DNA of 64,000 nt from Mycolicibacterium aurum (GCA_900078775.1 LT549889.1:5394001-5458000); one strand, 5' to 3'; positions 26,075-34,954 are shown, counted from the first letter of the stretch. The notes: generated from the letters alone by a model not told the origin. Made by a program: numbers and translations.

Positions 26075-27441
26075 GCCGCCAGATCGTCCTCAACGCCTTC
26101 GACATGAACTGCGTGACGCACATCGTCGCCGGTACCTGGCGGCACCCGCAGTCCCAGGCCCTGCGGTACAAGGACATCGAGTACTGGACCGATCTGGCCA
26201 AGGTGCTGGAGCACGGCCTGTTCGACGGCCTGTTCATCGCCGACGTGCTCGGCATCTACGACGTGTACGGCCAGCGGCCCGAGGCCGCGCTGCGCGCCGG
26301 AGCCCAAGTGCCGGTGAACGATCCGATGATGGTGGTGTCGGCGATGGCGGCGGTCACCAAGCACCTCGGCTTCGGGGTCACCGCGGCCACCTCCTTCGAG
26401 CACCCGTATTCCTTCGCACGCCGGATGTCGACGCTGGATCACCTCACCAAGGGCCGGGTCGGCTGGAACATCGTCACCGGCTACCTGGAGAGTGCGGCGC
26501 GCAACCACGGCCTGGACACCATCACCCCGCACGCCGACCGCTACGACATCGCCGACGAGTACACCGAGGTGCTCTACAAGCTGTGGGAGGGATCCTGGGA
26601 GGACGATGCGGTCGGTACCGACCCGACCCGCACCGCCTACGCCGACCCGGCCAAGGTCCATCCGATCGGGCACAAGGGCAGGCACTTCCGGGTCCCGGGC
26701 ATCCATCTGTGCGAGCCCTCGCTGCAGCGCACCCCGGTGCTTTACCAGGCCGGGGCGTCCACCCGGGGCCGGCAGTTCGGCGCCGCGAACGCCGAGGTGA
26801 TCTTCATCGGTGCACCCACCAAGGAGATCCTGCGCGAGGCGGTGGCCGACATCCGGGCCCGCGCCGCGGCGGCCGGCAGGGACCCCTACGACGTGAAGAT
26901 CGTCAACAGCCACGTCATCGTCACCGGCGAGACCGACACGGCCGCCCGGGCCCGCTATGACGAGTACCGCAGTTACACCGATCCGCAAGGGGCACTGGCC
27001 CTGTGGTCGGGTTGGCTGGGTACCGATCTGTCTCGGTTCGAACTCGACGCGCCGGTCGAGGTCACCGACGACGAGTTCCTGAAGTCCTCGGTGGAGATGT
27101 TCGGGCAGGGCCAGTGGACGCTGCGCGACTTCATCGACGCGCATGCCATCAATGTCGACGGGGCCATGTCGGTGGGCGGACCCGCGCAGGTCGCCGACGA
27201 TCTGCAGGAGTGGGTCGCCGAGACCGATGTGGACGGGTTCAACCTGACCAACGTCATCACCCCCGGCACCTTCGTCGACATCGCCGACCACGTCATCCCC
27301 GAACTGCAGCGCCGGGGTGTCTACAAGACCGAGTACACCGAAGGGACCCTGCGGCACAAGCTGTTCGGCCGTGGCCCCCGACTGCCCGAATCCCATCGCG
27401 CGGCAAGCTACCGCCATGTCAACCAGGAGGTCTCCCGATGA
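26071..27441 (+). CDS. FMN-dependent monooxygenase, DszA/NtaA/SnaA family
   Basis: A 456-aa luciferase-like monooxygenase from ATG 26071. Family segments are NAFDMNCVTHIVAGTWRHP, LFDGLFIADVLGIYDVYG, TSFEHPYSFARRMSTLDHLT and GRVGWNIVTGYLESAARNHG, then YQAGASTRGRQFGAANAEVI. Relatives act on dibenzothiophene sulfone, nitrilotriacetate or pristinamycin precursors using reduced FMN from a separate reductase; none is encoded nearby. It is coupled to the importer genes before it and the DszC-like gene after it. A scavenging role for a sulfur or nitrogen compound is inferred from this pairing. Confidence 0.9.
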   Translation: MSRQIVLNAFDMNCVTHIVAGTWRHPQSQALRYKDIEYWTDLAKVLEHGLFDGLFIADVLGIYDVYGQRPEAALRAGAQVPVNDPMMVVSAMAAVTKHLGFGVTAATSFEHPYSFARRMSTLDHLTKGRVGWNIVTGYLESAARNHGLDTITPHADRYDIADEYTEVLYKLWEGSWEDDAVGTDPTRTAYADPAKVHPIGHKGRHFRVPGIHLCEPSLQRTPVLYQAGASTRGRQFGAANAEVIFIGAPTKEILREAVADIRARAAAAGRDPYDVKIVNSHVIVTGETDTAARARYDEYRSYTDPQGALALWSGWLGTDLSRFELDAPVEVTDDEFLKSSVEMFGQGQWTLRDFIDAHAINVDGAMSVGGPAQVADDLQEWVAETDVDGFNLTNVITPGTFVDIADHVIPELQRRGVYKTEYTEGTLRHKLFGRGPRLPESHRAASYRHVNQEVSR

Positions 27442-28655
27442 CCGGCATCACCACCGACCCGTTGAGCTACGGGTCGCAGCAGTTGGCCGAACTGATCGAG
27501 AGGATCGGCGAGGGCGCACTGCAACGTGAGCGCACCGGGGAACGGCCGTTCGCGGTTATCGACCTCATCAAGGAGTCCGGCCTGGGTGCCCTGCGGGTGC
27601 CGCGCGCCGAGGGCGGCGGGGGCGCCACCCTGGGTGAACTGTTCGCCACCGTGATCGCGATCGCCGAGGTCGACGTCAACGTCGCCCACATCCTGCGCGG
27701 GCACTTCGCCCACATCGAGGAGCGGCTGCGGGTGGACGGTGAGGTCCGCCGGTACGGCATCGATCTGGCGTTGAGCGGCAAGCTGATCGGCAACGCGTCC
27801 ACCGAGATCGGCTCCACCCCGGCCGGCGGGTTCACCTGGCAGACCACGCTCACCGCCGACGGGGACGACTACCTGCTCAACGGCAAGAAATTCTTCACCA
27901 CCGGCACGTTGTACTCGGACTACGCCGAGGTGCTGGCCAGCGATCCGACCGGCGCGTCGGTGATGGTGCTGGTGCCCACCGACCATCCTGGCGTCACGGT
28001 ACTCGACGACTGGGACGGCATGGGGCAGCGGGCCACCGGCACCGGCACCGCGATCTTCGAGAACGTCCCGGTGCGCGCCGATGAGGTCATGCAGTTCGCG
28101 CCGCCGGGCGCCGATGACGAGGAGCAGTCGCTGTACCTGTCGGGCGCGTTCTTCCAGCTGTACGTGACCGCACTGGAGGTCGGGGTGATCCACGCGCTGC
28201 GCAGAGACGCGGTGGCCCACGTGCATTCGCGGGCCCGCAGCTTCGCCTGGGCGCCACACCCGGTGCCGGCCGATGACCCGCTGCTGCAGCGCGAGATCGG
28301 GGAGATCGCCGCCGCGGCCTACGCCGGTAAGGCCACCGTGCTGGCCGCGGCCGACGCGCTGTCCGCCGCCTTCGAGGCCGATGTGCACAAGACCGACCCG
28401 GATCTGGAGCTGGCGCACGAGGCCTCGCTGCAGGCCGCGTCGGCCAAGATCGTGGTGGACGCGCTGGCGCAGAAGGCCGCCTCGCAGATCTTCGACGTGG
28501 GCGGGGCCTCGATCGTGCGGCAGGTGCACCTGCTGGACCGGCACTGGCGCAACATCCGGACGCTGGCCTCGCACAACCCGGCCTCGTACAAGGCGCAGGC
28601 CATCGGGGCGCTGTACACCCGCGGCACCCGGCTGCCGGGCAGCGGCTACTTCTGA
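27438..28655 (+). CDS. DszC/SfnC-like flavin monooxygenase (acyl-CoA dehydrogenase fold)
   Basis: A 405-aa protein from ATG 27438, with AGGAGG at 27425-27430. It has the acyl-CoA dehydrogenase fold but groups with DszC/SoxC-type flavin monooxygenases: GALRVPRAEGGGGATLGELF, then FTWQTTLTADGDDYLLNGKK and FFTTGTLYSDYAEVLA, and the C-terminal FDVGGASIVRQVHLLDRHWR. Such enzymes add oxygen to a sulfur or similar atom using reduced flavin. It directly follows the DszA-like gene, as in dsz/sfn-type sulfur pathways. It is the last gene of the operon, and a strong hairpin follows. Confidence 0.88.
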   Translation: MTGITTDPLSYGSQQLAELIERIGEGALQRERTGERPFAVIDLIKESGLGALRVPRAEGGGGATLGELFATVIAIAEVDVNVAHILRGHFAHIEERLRVDGEVRRYGIDLALSGKLIGNASTEIGSTPAGGFTWQTTLTADGDDYLLNGKKFFTTGTLYSDYAEVLASDPTGASVMVLVPTDHPGVTVLDDWDGMGQRATGTGTAIFENVPVRADEVMQFAPPGADDEEQSLYLSGAFFQLYVTALEVGVIHALRRDAVAHVHSRARSFAWAPHPVPADDPLLQREIGEIAAAAYAGKATVLAAADALSAAFEADVHKTDPDLELAHEASLQAASAKIVVDALAQKAASQIFDVGGASIVRQVHLLDRHWRNIRTLASHNPASYKAQAIGALYTRGTRLPGSGYF

Positions 28656-28660
28656 CCTGC

Positions 28661-28712
28661 GATTTGTGGAGTTTTAGCCGTAACCCCCATTCCGGCTAAA
28701 ACTTCACAAATC
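28661..28712. terminator. Bidirectional hairpin terminator between convergent genes
   Basis: A 20-bp stem (28661-28680 with 28693-28712), paired throughout with one G-U wobble and a 12-nt loop, lies between the DszC-like gene and the convergent PucR-type regulator. The right arm touches the regulator's stop codon. There is no long T tract, as is common for mycobacterial terminators. Its symmetric position suits transcription from both sides. Confidence 0.8.
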
Positions 28713-29919
28713 ACGAGAAATCGTCCAGCAGGGCCAGCTGCAGCTCGACGATGTGGCTGTCCACATCGTGGCCGAGAAGCTCGCGGATCCGGTCCAGCCG
28801 GTACCGCACGGTGTTCTTGTGCACGTCGAGGGCCGCCGCGGTGGTCTCGCGGCTGCGGCCGCACCGGATGTAGGTGCGCAGCGTCTCGCGCAGCCGGCCG
28901 GATCCGGCGTCGGCGCCGTCCAAGCCGGCGAGGGTGCGTGACCGGAAGGCGGCGTAGGCCTCCCGATCCGCGCTCACCAGATAGCGCAGCTCCACATCGG
29001 CGTAGTGGCTGATGGCCGGGCCCTGCCCTGTGGCGAGGGAGATCTGCTGTGCGGCAACGGCTTCCCGATGGCTGCGGATGAACCCCGGCAGGCCGTGGCC
29101 GGTGATCCCGATCCCGGTCCGGATCGCGGCGACCTCGGGATGGCTGTCGATCACGGTGGTGAGCCGGGCGGCGTCGATCGGGCGGGAGGAGCCCAGCCAG
29201 GCCCAGGTGCCGTGGGCGCCCGACGGGACGGTCAACAGGTGTGCCACGTCGAGGTGCGCGGCGAATGTCCTTGCCGCCGCGGTGAGCTGGGTGTCGGCGC
29301 CGGTTGCGGCACTGCGATCGTCGGTGCCGATCACCAGCGCGGTGTGGTGACCCGACATCGGATAACCCAGCGCGCGGGACGCGGCGGCGGCATCGACCGG
29401 CTCTCCGAACAGGATGGACCGGACCAGCGCGGCCCGGCGGGCGACGTCGCCGGCGAACATCCGTTCCCGCTCCTCCTGATGCACCCGGACCAGCAGGTTG
29501 ACCGAGGTGTTGAGCCAGCACAGGGCCTGTTCGATGAACAGCACCAGCTGGGCCACCCGCTGGTCTCGGTCGGCGAGCCGGTCGGACTGCGTGGTCAGGT
29601 AGCGCAGCAGCGCGTGCTGGGTGGCCCGGTGGATCTCGGCCAGCACCTCGGCATCCATCCCGCGGCGGGCGAGGGTCTGGGCCAGGGACCGGGACTGGGC
29701 GGGGATGGACGGCTGATCGTGCGCGCCGTGCGACATCCAGACGGTGAAGGCGCGCACCTGGGCGCGGGTGCTGACGGCCAACTCGCCGGAGAGCTCCGGG
29801 TCCCGGGCCAGCTCGGGCAGGGCCTGCTCGATCGCGGCGTTGAACAACTCGGTGATCTCGTCGAGGTCCTCACCGTCGGCCGGTTGGATCCAGCTGAGCG
29901 CGGCGGCGGGATCGGTCAT
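28711..29919 (-). CDS. PucR/CdaR-type transcriptional regulator
   Basis: A 402-aa protein from ATG 29919, chosen because GGAGG precedes it; residues upstream in the same frame are not coding-like. The N-terminal about 160 residues form the RsbRD-like sensor region (ALRYLTT-type helices). A GGDEF-like middle domain is at about 165-285. The PucR-type helix-turn-helix is at about 335-395 (LRETLRTYIRCGRSRETTAA, then LDVHKNTVRYRLDRIRELLG). Such regulators commonly control nitrogen or purine catabolism. The gene is convergent with the monooxygenase operon and divergent from the isomerase-like gene at 30058, so either could be its target. Confidence 0.9.
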   Translation of the reverse strand: MTDPAAALSWIQPADGEDLDEITELFNAAIEQALPELARDPELSGELAVSTRAQVRAFTVWMSHGAHDQPSIPAQSRSLAQTLARRGMDAEVLAEIHRATQHALLRYLTTQSDRLADRDQRVAQLVLFIEQALCWLNTSVNLLVRVHQEERERMFAGDVARRAALVRSILFGEPVDAAAASRALGYPMSGHHTALVIGTDDRSAATGADTQLTAAARTFAAHLDVAHLLTVPSGAHGTWAWLGSSRPIDAARLTTVIDSHPEVAAIRTGIGITGHGLPGFIRSHREAVAAQQISLATGQGPAISHYADVELRYLVSADREAYAAFRSRTLAGLDGADAGSGRLRETLRTYIRCGRSRETTAAALDVHKNTVRYRLDRIRELLGHDVDSHIVELQLALLDDFS

Positions 29920-30057
29920 ACGCACCTCCGGGAATTGGCACTCAGATACAAATTGATAGCAGTGATTGGCCCGCCAAGCCAAGCGGCGGGATGAGGCCAC
30001 CGGGAATGATCGCCAGGTCGCCCAGCAGGGCACCCGGACGACGGAGGCGAACGAGAA

Positions 30058-30852
30058 GTGGACACCGCAGGCAGGCTGGTGGCCTTGGCGCGTGAACGGG
30101 AGGCGGTCCTGGACGCCTGCCGAAGGCTGGACGCGACGCAGTGGATCGCGCCGAGTTGTGCGCCGGGGTGGCAGGTCAAGGACGTCATCGCACACCTGGG
30201 CGCCACCGTGCAGATGCTGTGCGGGCCCGGTATGCGAGCGGTCTGGGGAGGGCGGCCTGCCGAGGAACTCAACGACGATCTGGTGGCCCGGCGCCGGAAC
30301 TGGCCGGTATCGGAGGTCGTCGGCGAGTTCGAGCGGTACAGCGGTCGCGCCCTGACCATGCTGCGTCTGGTCGCCCGGCCGCCGGTCGGCTCGGTCCGGC
30401 TGCCCATCGCGGAACTGGGCCGTTACCCGATGGGCCTGACCCCGTCGCTGCTGTTGTTCGACTGGCACGTCCACCTGCGCCACGACATCGCCCCCGCGGT
30501 GGGGTTGCCGGTGCCGGATACCGACGCCGAACGCATGTCGGCGGTTCTGGAATGGATGCTGGCCGGCCTGGAGCAGATGAACCGCCGCACCATGGGCTGG
30601 GTGGACCGGCCGCTGGCCCTGCGACTGGACGGTCCCGGGGGCGGCCGGTGGCAGATCGCACCGGCCGGTGCCGGCCTGCTGCGCGTGACACCGTTCCAGA
30701 CGGGCCAGGCGGACGCCGAGATCATCGGCAACACCGTGGAATTCCCGGCCTGGGCGACCACCCGAACCTCCTGGCGCGCCGAGGGGCGGGTGACGCTGCG
30801 CGGCGACACCGAGTACGCGGCCCGCTTCCTCGACACCCTCAACGTCGTCTGA
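30058..30852 (+). CDS. Mycothiol-dependent maleylpyruvate isomerase-family protein
   Basis: A 264-aa protein from GTG 30058. The N-terminal four-helix DinB/MDMPI domain includes the conserved APSCAPGWQVKDVIAHLGAT, with one metal-type His, and LLLFDWHVHLRHD, with the Asp/His cluster of the second site. The C-terminal domain holds the SCP2-like strand region. MDMPI proteins use mycothiol with a divalent metal; the exact reaction differs between members. The next SDR begins 14 bp downstream, so they form an operon. Family is confident; reaction is not known. Confidence 0.85.
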   Translation: MDTAGRLVALAREREAVLDACRRLDATQWIAPSCAPGWQVKDVIAHLGATVQMLCGPGMRAVWGGRPAEELNDDLVARRRNWPVSEVVGEFERYSGRALTMLRLVARPPVGSVRLPIAELGRYPMGLTPSLLLFDWHVHLRHDIAPAVGLPVPDTDAERMSAVLEWMLAGLEQMNRRTMGWVDRPLALRLDGPGGGRWQIAPAGAGLLRVTPFQTGQADAEIIGNTVEFPAWATTRTSWRAEGRVTLRGDTEYAARFLDTLNVV

Positions 30853-30866
30853 AAGGTCCACCGACA

Positions 30867-31682
30867 GTGCAGAACTTCGAGAACAAGGTGGTCGTCATCA
30901 CCGGGGCGGGCGCGGGCATCGGCCGGGCCCTGGCCCTCGACTTCGCCGGACGCGGTGCCCGGCTGGCACTTTCGGATGTGAATCTGGACGCGGCACAGCA
31001 GACGGCCTCGCTGTGTCAGGCCCGCGGCGCCGAGGCCCGCGCTTATCAGCTCGACGTGGCGGACCGGGCGGCGGTCATCGCACACGCCGAGCAGGTGGCC
31101 GCCGACTTCGGCGGCATCAACATCGCCGTCAATAACGCCGGTGTCGCGTTGGTGGGGCAGCTGACCGACGTCAGCTGGGAACAGCTCGACTGGATCAACG
31201 GCATCAACATCAACGGTGTGCTCAACGGCAGCAAGGCATTCCTGCCGTACCTGATCGCCTCCGGCGACGGGCATCTGGTCAACATGTCCAGCCTGTGGGG
31301 GCTGGTCGGCGTCGCCCTGGAAACGCATTACTGCGCGTCCAAGTTCTTCGTCCGCGGGTTGACCGAATCGCTGCGCCAGGAGATGCGGTACGCCGGCCAC
31401 CGGGTCGGGGTCACCGCCGTGCACCCCGGGTTCGTCAGGACCGATCTGCTTCGCTCCGGTAAGCATTCCGACGCGCGAGCCCACGACAATTCGGTGGGTT
31501 ACGTGGAGCGCAGCGTGCGGCTCACCCCGGAGCGGGTGGCCGAACGCATCGTCAGTGGTATCGAGCGCAACCGGGCCCGGGTACTCGTCGGCCCGGACTC
31601 CTACGCCGGAGACCTGCTCGCCCGCGTACTGGGCTCCAAGTACCAGGGCCTGCTGCTGCAGGTCGCCAAGAAGCTCGGCTGA
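30867..31682 (+). CDS. Short-chain dehydrogenase/reductase (SDR)
   Basis: A 271-aa SDR from GTG 30867 (MQNFENKVVVITGAGAGIGR). It has NNAG at about residue 90, Ser in VNMSSLWG, and catalytic Tyr-x3-Lys in HYCASKFFV. The C-terminal ~50-residue extension with basic residues is typical of mycobacterial SDRs acting on lipid or steroid substrates. It is cotranscribed with the MDMPI-like gene. A separate F420-type gene follows after 24 bp. Confidence 0.9.
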   Translation: MQNFENKVVVITGAGAGIGRALALDFAGRGARLALSDVNLDAAQQTASLCQARGAEARAYQLDVADRAAVIAHAEQVAADFGGINIAVNNAGVALVGQLTDVSWEQLDWINGININGVLNGSKAFLPYLIASGDGHLVNMSSLWGLVGVALETHYCASKFFVRGLTESLRQEMRYAGHRVGVTAVHPGFVRTDLLRSGKHSDARAHDNSVGYVERSVRLTPERVAERIVSGIERNRARVLVGPDSYAGDLLARVLGSKYQGLLLQVAKKLG

Positions 31683-31706
31683 GTCCGCGCGCCTACCATC
31701 GAGGCC

Positions 31707-32165
31707 ATGGCCCGTACCTACGCCACCGCCGACAACGTCTCCCTCGATGAGCTGCTGGAGTTCGTCCGACCCCGGCACAAGATGGTGTTGACCACCTTCC
31801 GCGCGGACGGCTCGCTGCAGAGTTCCCCGGTCACCGGCGGCGTCGACGACCAGGGCCGGCTGGTGATCGCGAGCTACCCGCAGCGCGCCAAATCGGCGAA
31901 CATCGCCCGCGCCGGGCGGGCCAGCGTGGTGGTGCTCTCCGACGAGTTCAACGGCCCCTACGTGCAGGTCGACGGTGATGCCGAGCGGATCGACCAGCCC
32001 GATGCGGTGGAACCGCTGGTGGACTACTTCCGGTGCGTCGCCGGGGAGCATCCGGACTGGGACGAGTACCGCCAGGCCATGGTCGAACAGCGGAAGTGCC
32101 TGTTGCGCATCACCCCTCGCAGCTGGGGCCCGGTCGCCACCGGCGGCTTCCCGCCACCGGCCTAA
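31707..32165 (+). CDS. F420-dependent PPOX-class oxidoreductase (Rv1155-like)
   Basis: A 152-aa split-barrel protein of the pyridoxamine-oxidase-like/F420 class. Typical segments are RPRHKMVLTTFRADGSLQSS, LVIASYPQRAKSANIARAGR and a C-terminal WGPVATGGF. Most mycobacterial members bind F420 rather than FMN. It follows the SDR by 24 bp and may share its transcript. The stop overlaps the end of the convergent thioesterase gene by 4 nt. The substrate is unknown. Confidence 0.85.
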   Translation: MARTYATADNVSLDELLEFVRPRHKMVLTTFRADGSLQSSPVTGGVDDQGRLVIASYPQRAKSANIARAGRASVVVLSDEFNGPYVQVDGDAERIDQPDAVEPLVDYFRCVAGEHPDWDEYRQAMVEQRKCLLRITPRSWGPVATGGFPPPA

Positions 32166-32983
32166 GACGGGCGCTGGTATTTGCCGTTGGGGTCGAAGTT
32201 GGCGTTGGTGATCGCGGTGGACAGGCCGGTCCCGATCGGCCCGAGGCGGTCGAACAGCCCGGAGGACCCGGTGGCCACCCCGTCCGCGCTGGTGTGTGTC
32301 AGCGCCGCGAGACCGATGTAGGGGCCGTCCGGCAGTCGGCTGAGCGCCAGCGTGAAATCGGCGTTGATGAACGCCAGTCCGGCGGTGCTGAAGTTGGTCA
32401 TCGAACTCGTGACGTCGACGGCCATCACCGCCCGGATGAACGGCGTAACGTCCTCGCCGTCCACCAGATCCCGGAACTCGCGGATCCAGGCGTACCGGGG
32501 ACCAGGCTGCTGCCAGGGGAATTCGAGGCCATTGGAATCACCCGTGGCACCGTAGGCGCGGATGAACATCGGTATCGAATCGTCGATCTGCTCCGGTTCC
32601 TCCGGGATCGGCGGCATCTCGACCGCGGTGCTCCAGAACTCACCGTCGGGTTGGGTGCTGCGGCGCAGGTAGAGCGCCGAGGCGCGGGCGACCAGCGCGC
32701 CGTCCTGGGTCATGGCGGCGTCCACCGAGCGCATCCGGCGTCCGGCCCGCACCACCGTGGCGCTGACCTGCAGCGGTTCGGTCGCCACCCGGCGCAGGAT
32801 CTCGACCGTGAGCCGGGCCGGATGCAGCGTGGTGTCCTGCACCTGCGCCTCGATGGCGCGGGCGAGCAGACCGCCGACCACCTGACCGCCGAGGGTGGGT
32901 CCCCACCCGCCGTGCGCGATCGGGTTGGGCACCAGCTCGTCGCCGCGCCGGGTGAGAAACGGTGTCGCTGCGGTACGCGTCAT
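32162..32983 (-). CDS. Acyl-CoA thioesterase-family protein (double hotdog)
   Basis: A 273-aa protein from ATG 32983 (MTRTAATPFLTRRGDELVPN). Thioesterase-family features are AHGGWGPTLGGQVVGGLLAR near the N-terminus, a second hotdog with FINADFTLALSRLP, and the last segment GVATGSSGLFDRLGPIGTGL. It probably cleaves a CoA ester. It is transcribed separately from the Nit1C operon upstream and has a good -35/-10 pair that would give an almost leaderless message. Confidence 0.82.
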   Translation of the reverse strand: MTRTAATPFLTRRGDELVPNPIAHGGWGPTLGGQVVGGLLARAIEAQVQDTTLHPARLTVEILRRVATEPLQVSATVVRAGRRMRSVDAAMTQDGALVARASALYLRRSTQPDGEFWSTAVEMPPIPEEPEQIDDSIPMFIRAYGATGDSNGLEFPWQQPGPRYAWIREFRDLVDGEDVTPFIRAVMAVDVTSSMTNFSTAGLAFINADFTLALSRLPDGPYIGLAALTHTSADGVATGSSGLFDRLGPIGTGLSTAITNANFDPNGKYQRPS

Positions 32984-32992
32984 GGGCTCGAA

Positions 32993-33021
32993 GATATGAC
33001 AGAAGTAGCCAAATCTGTAAA
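32993..33021 (-). promoter_or_regulatory. Promoter of the thioesterase gene, possibly leaderless
   Basis: On the minus strand TTTACA (33016-33021) is followed after exactly 17 bp by CATATC (32993-32998). The ATG at 32983 lies about 10 bp past the -10, so transcription would begin within a few bases of the start codon. Leaderless messages are common in mycobacteria, and no Shine-Dalgarno sequence is seen. Confidence 0.5.
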
Positions 33022-33023
33022 TC

Positions 33024-34103
33024 TCAAGGCCGGGGTTCGCGACCGTGTTCCTGATAGAAGTCCAGGTGCGCCCGGGCGGCATCGGCCCATGTCATCGATC
33101 GCGCGAGGGCGAGTCCGGGTCCGGGATCGCCGGGATCGGCCAGTGCCGCGGCCAGTTGCGCCGCGAATCCGGACGGATTTGACGCATAGCGCACGGTCGG
33201 CCCGAACACCTCGCGCAGCACCGGCAGATCCCGCGTCACGACGGGCCGGCAGGCGGCCAGCGCCTCCAGGGCCGCCAACCCGAACCCTTCCTTGGTCGAC
33301 GGGAACGCGAACACCGCGCAACCCGCGACCAGTCCGGGCAGTTCGTCGTCGTCGATCGCGCCGAGGATGATCGGGTCGACGTCCAGTTCCCGGCAGCGCG
33401 TTTCGAAGGCGTTGCGGTAATCGCGGTAGTCGAACAGCGTCTCGCCTCCGGCTATGACCAGCGCCAGATCTGGATGTGTCTGCCTCAGTAGGTGATAGGC
33501 CTCGACCAGGTCGAGGGTGCCCTTGCGGGGCTCGATGCCGCCGACGGCCAGCAGATAGCGGCCCAGTCGACGCGGCCAATCGCCTGGCTGGGCATCGCTG
33601 AAGCGTTGGGCGTCAACGCCATTCGGGATGACCGTGGGGTCCAGACCCCAGCCGGTCCCGACCTCGGCGGCAACCGCGGCCGACACGCAGATCCGGGCGT
33701 ACGGTTCGACGATCGCCTTCTCGTGACATTCGGCCAGGATCGGCGTGGTGAACTCGTCGAGGTGGTGGATGGTGCGGATGCAGTCACCGACCGCGTTGGC
33801 GCTGATGCAATCCTGGGCGTGCACGATGTCGTAGTCACCCGGGGTGAACGCGCGGCCCAGTCCCTCGATCGAGCGGACGATGCGGTCGGTGACGGTGTCC
33901 CCGTCACGATCGACAAACTCCACAAGTCGCACCGTCACGGCAGGGTCCACGTCGCGGAAGAACCCGTGGTCTCCGGCGCGGGCCAGCGACCACACCGTGA
34001 CGTGGGCGCCGGCGGCGGCCAGCGCCTCGGCCAGGTTCAGGGTGTGCACCACCCCGCCGCGGGGTTTGGTCGAGTAGGTCAGCAGCGCGATCCGCAGGCT
34101 CAC
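33024..34103 (-). CDS. Glycosyltransferase family 4, Nit1C cluster (MSMEG_0565-like)
   Basis: A 359-aa GT-B fold enzyme. The acceptor-side glycine loop is TYSTKPRGGVVHTLNLAEAL near the N-terminus. The nucleotide-sugar site lies in the C-terminal half: NGVDAQRF, GIEPRKGTLDLVEAY and the E-x7-E motif in KEGFGLAALEAL. It is the last gene of the minus-strand Nit1C operon, and its ATG overlaps the preceding stop by 4 nt. This subfamily occurs almost only in Nit1C clusters of this type, so it presumably adds a sugar to the pathway's product or intermediate. The acceptor is unknown. Confidence 0.88.
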   Translation of the reverse strand: MSLRIALLTYSTKPRGGVVHTLNLAEALAAAGAHVTVWSLARAGDHGFFRDVDPAVTVRLVEFVDRDGDTVTDRIVRSIEGLGRAFTPGDYDIVHAQDCISANAVGDCIRTIHHLDEFTTPILAECHEKAIVEPYARICVSAAVAAEVGTGWGLDPTVIPNGVDAQRFSDAQPGDWPRRLGRYLLAVGGIEPRKGTLDLVEAYHLLRQTHPDLALVIAGGETLFDYRDYRNAFETRCRELDVDPIILGAIDDDELPGLVAGCAVFAFPSTKEGFGLAALEALAACRPVVTRDLPVLREVFGPTVRYASNPSGFAAQLAAALADPGDPGPGLALARSMTWADAARAHLDFYQEHGREPRP

Positions 34104-34945
34104 CGCGGCTCCGATCCGGTCCGGTAGACCGCCGGCCGCAGCTCGTCGAGATGTTTCAGAACCTTCCGGGCCCTGGCGATCTCGTTCTCGACGTCGATCT
34201 CGACCTGGGCCAGCCCGCCCTTGGATCCGGTATTGGCGAGGATGTCGCCACCCGGGCCGACGATCTTGGCCTGGCCGAGGAAGCGTAGCTTGCCCATCAC
34301 CCCGGTCTGGTTCGACGACACCAGCACCACCTGGTTCTCCGCGGCGCGGGCACAGTCGTACAGATCGAAGAGCCGGGCCTGTCGGTCGGCCGGCAGTCGG
34401 GAGGCGCGGTCGGTGATGCTGGCGGGCCAGGCCGACAGGGCGGCAATGATGTGTGCGCCGTCGACTGCCAGCGTGCGGGCCGCCTCCGGGAAGGTCTTGT
34501 CGTAGTCGATCAGCATTCCGATCCGCCCGACCGGGGTGTCGAAGCTGCTGAACCGGTCCCCGGCCAGGTAGGTCAACGCCTCACCGGCGGGCTGGTGCAC
34601 CTTGCGATAGCTGCCCAGCACCCCGTCCCCGGACACACAGATGGCGGCGTTGTAGCGGCTGCCGCCGGCCGCGGCCTCGGCGTAGCCCACACACACCGTC
34701 ATGGCGCCGGCGGCCGCGATCACCGCACCGATCTCCGGGCCGTCCGGGTCCAGCGCGGGCGGTGGGTCGGTGGGGTCGGGGGCGGTGAAATCGCCGATGT
34801 AGCCGCCCAGACAGGCGTCCGGCAGCACCAGCAGGTCGACGTCGTCGCGGGCCGCCGACTCGATGATGCCCAGCACCTTGGCGACGCCACGGTCGACGTC
34901 CCGGCCGAAGTGTGCCGCGACTGCACCCAGCCTGACCGGTGCCAT
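34100..34945 (-). CDS. Nitrilase-fold protein lacking two catalytic residues (likely pseudoenzyme)
   Basis: A 281-aa carbon-nitrogen-hydrolase-fold protein. Nitrilases need a Glu-Lys-Cys triad. Here the Glu position is D43 (LLVLPDACLGG), Lys is kept as K115 (SYRKVHQP), and the Cys position is D147 (MLIDYDKTFPE), read as GAC in the DNA. The paralogue at 38999 has LPEAALGG and QICYDKAFPE at the same places. The fold, length and surrounding residues are otherwise intact and there is no frameshift. It is therefore more likely a maintained non-hydrolytic partner or binding subunit than a decaying gene. It is coupled to the glycosyltransferase by a 4-nt overlap. Confidence 0.88.
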   Translation of the reverse strand: MAPVRLGAVAAHFGRDVDRGVAKVLGIIESAARDDVDLLVLPDACLGGYIGDFTAPDPTDPPPALDPDGPEIGAVIAAAGAMTVCVGYAEAAAGGSRYNAAICVSGDGVLGSYRKVHQPAGEALTYLAGDRFSSFDTPVGRIGMLIDYDKTFPEAARTLAVDGAHIIAALSAWPASITDRASRLPADRQARLFDLYDCARAAENQVVLVSSNQTGVMGKLRFLGQAKIVGPGGDILANTGSKGGLAQVEIDVENEIARARKVLKHLDELRPAVYRTGSEPR

Positions 34946-34954
34946 GTGCTCCCC

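Noticed and set aside
28661..28712. Long inverted repeat considered as an attachment site or insertion end
   Set aside because: There is no integrase or transposase nearby, no target duplication, and its position between convergent stops fits a terminator.
29920..30861. In-frame extension of the PucR-type gene upstream of 29919
   Set aside because: It would overlap a recognisable MDMPI-type gene on the other strand; the ATG at 29919 has GGAGG and begins the expected domain structure.
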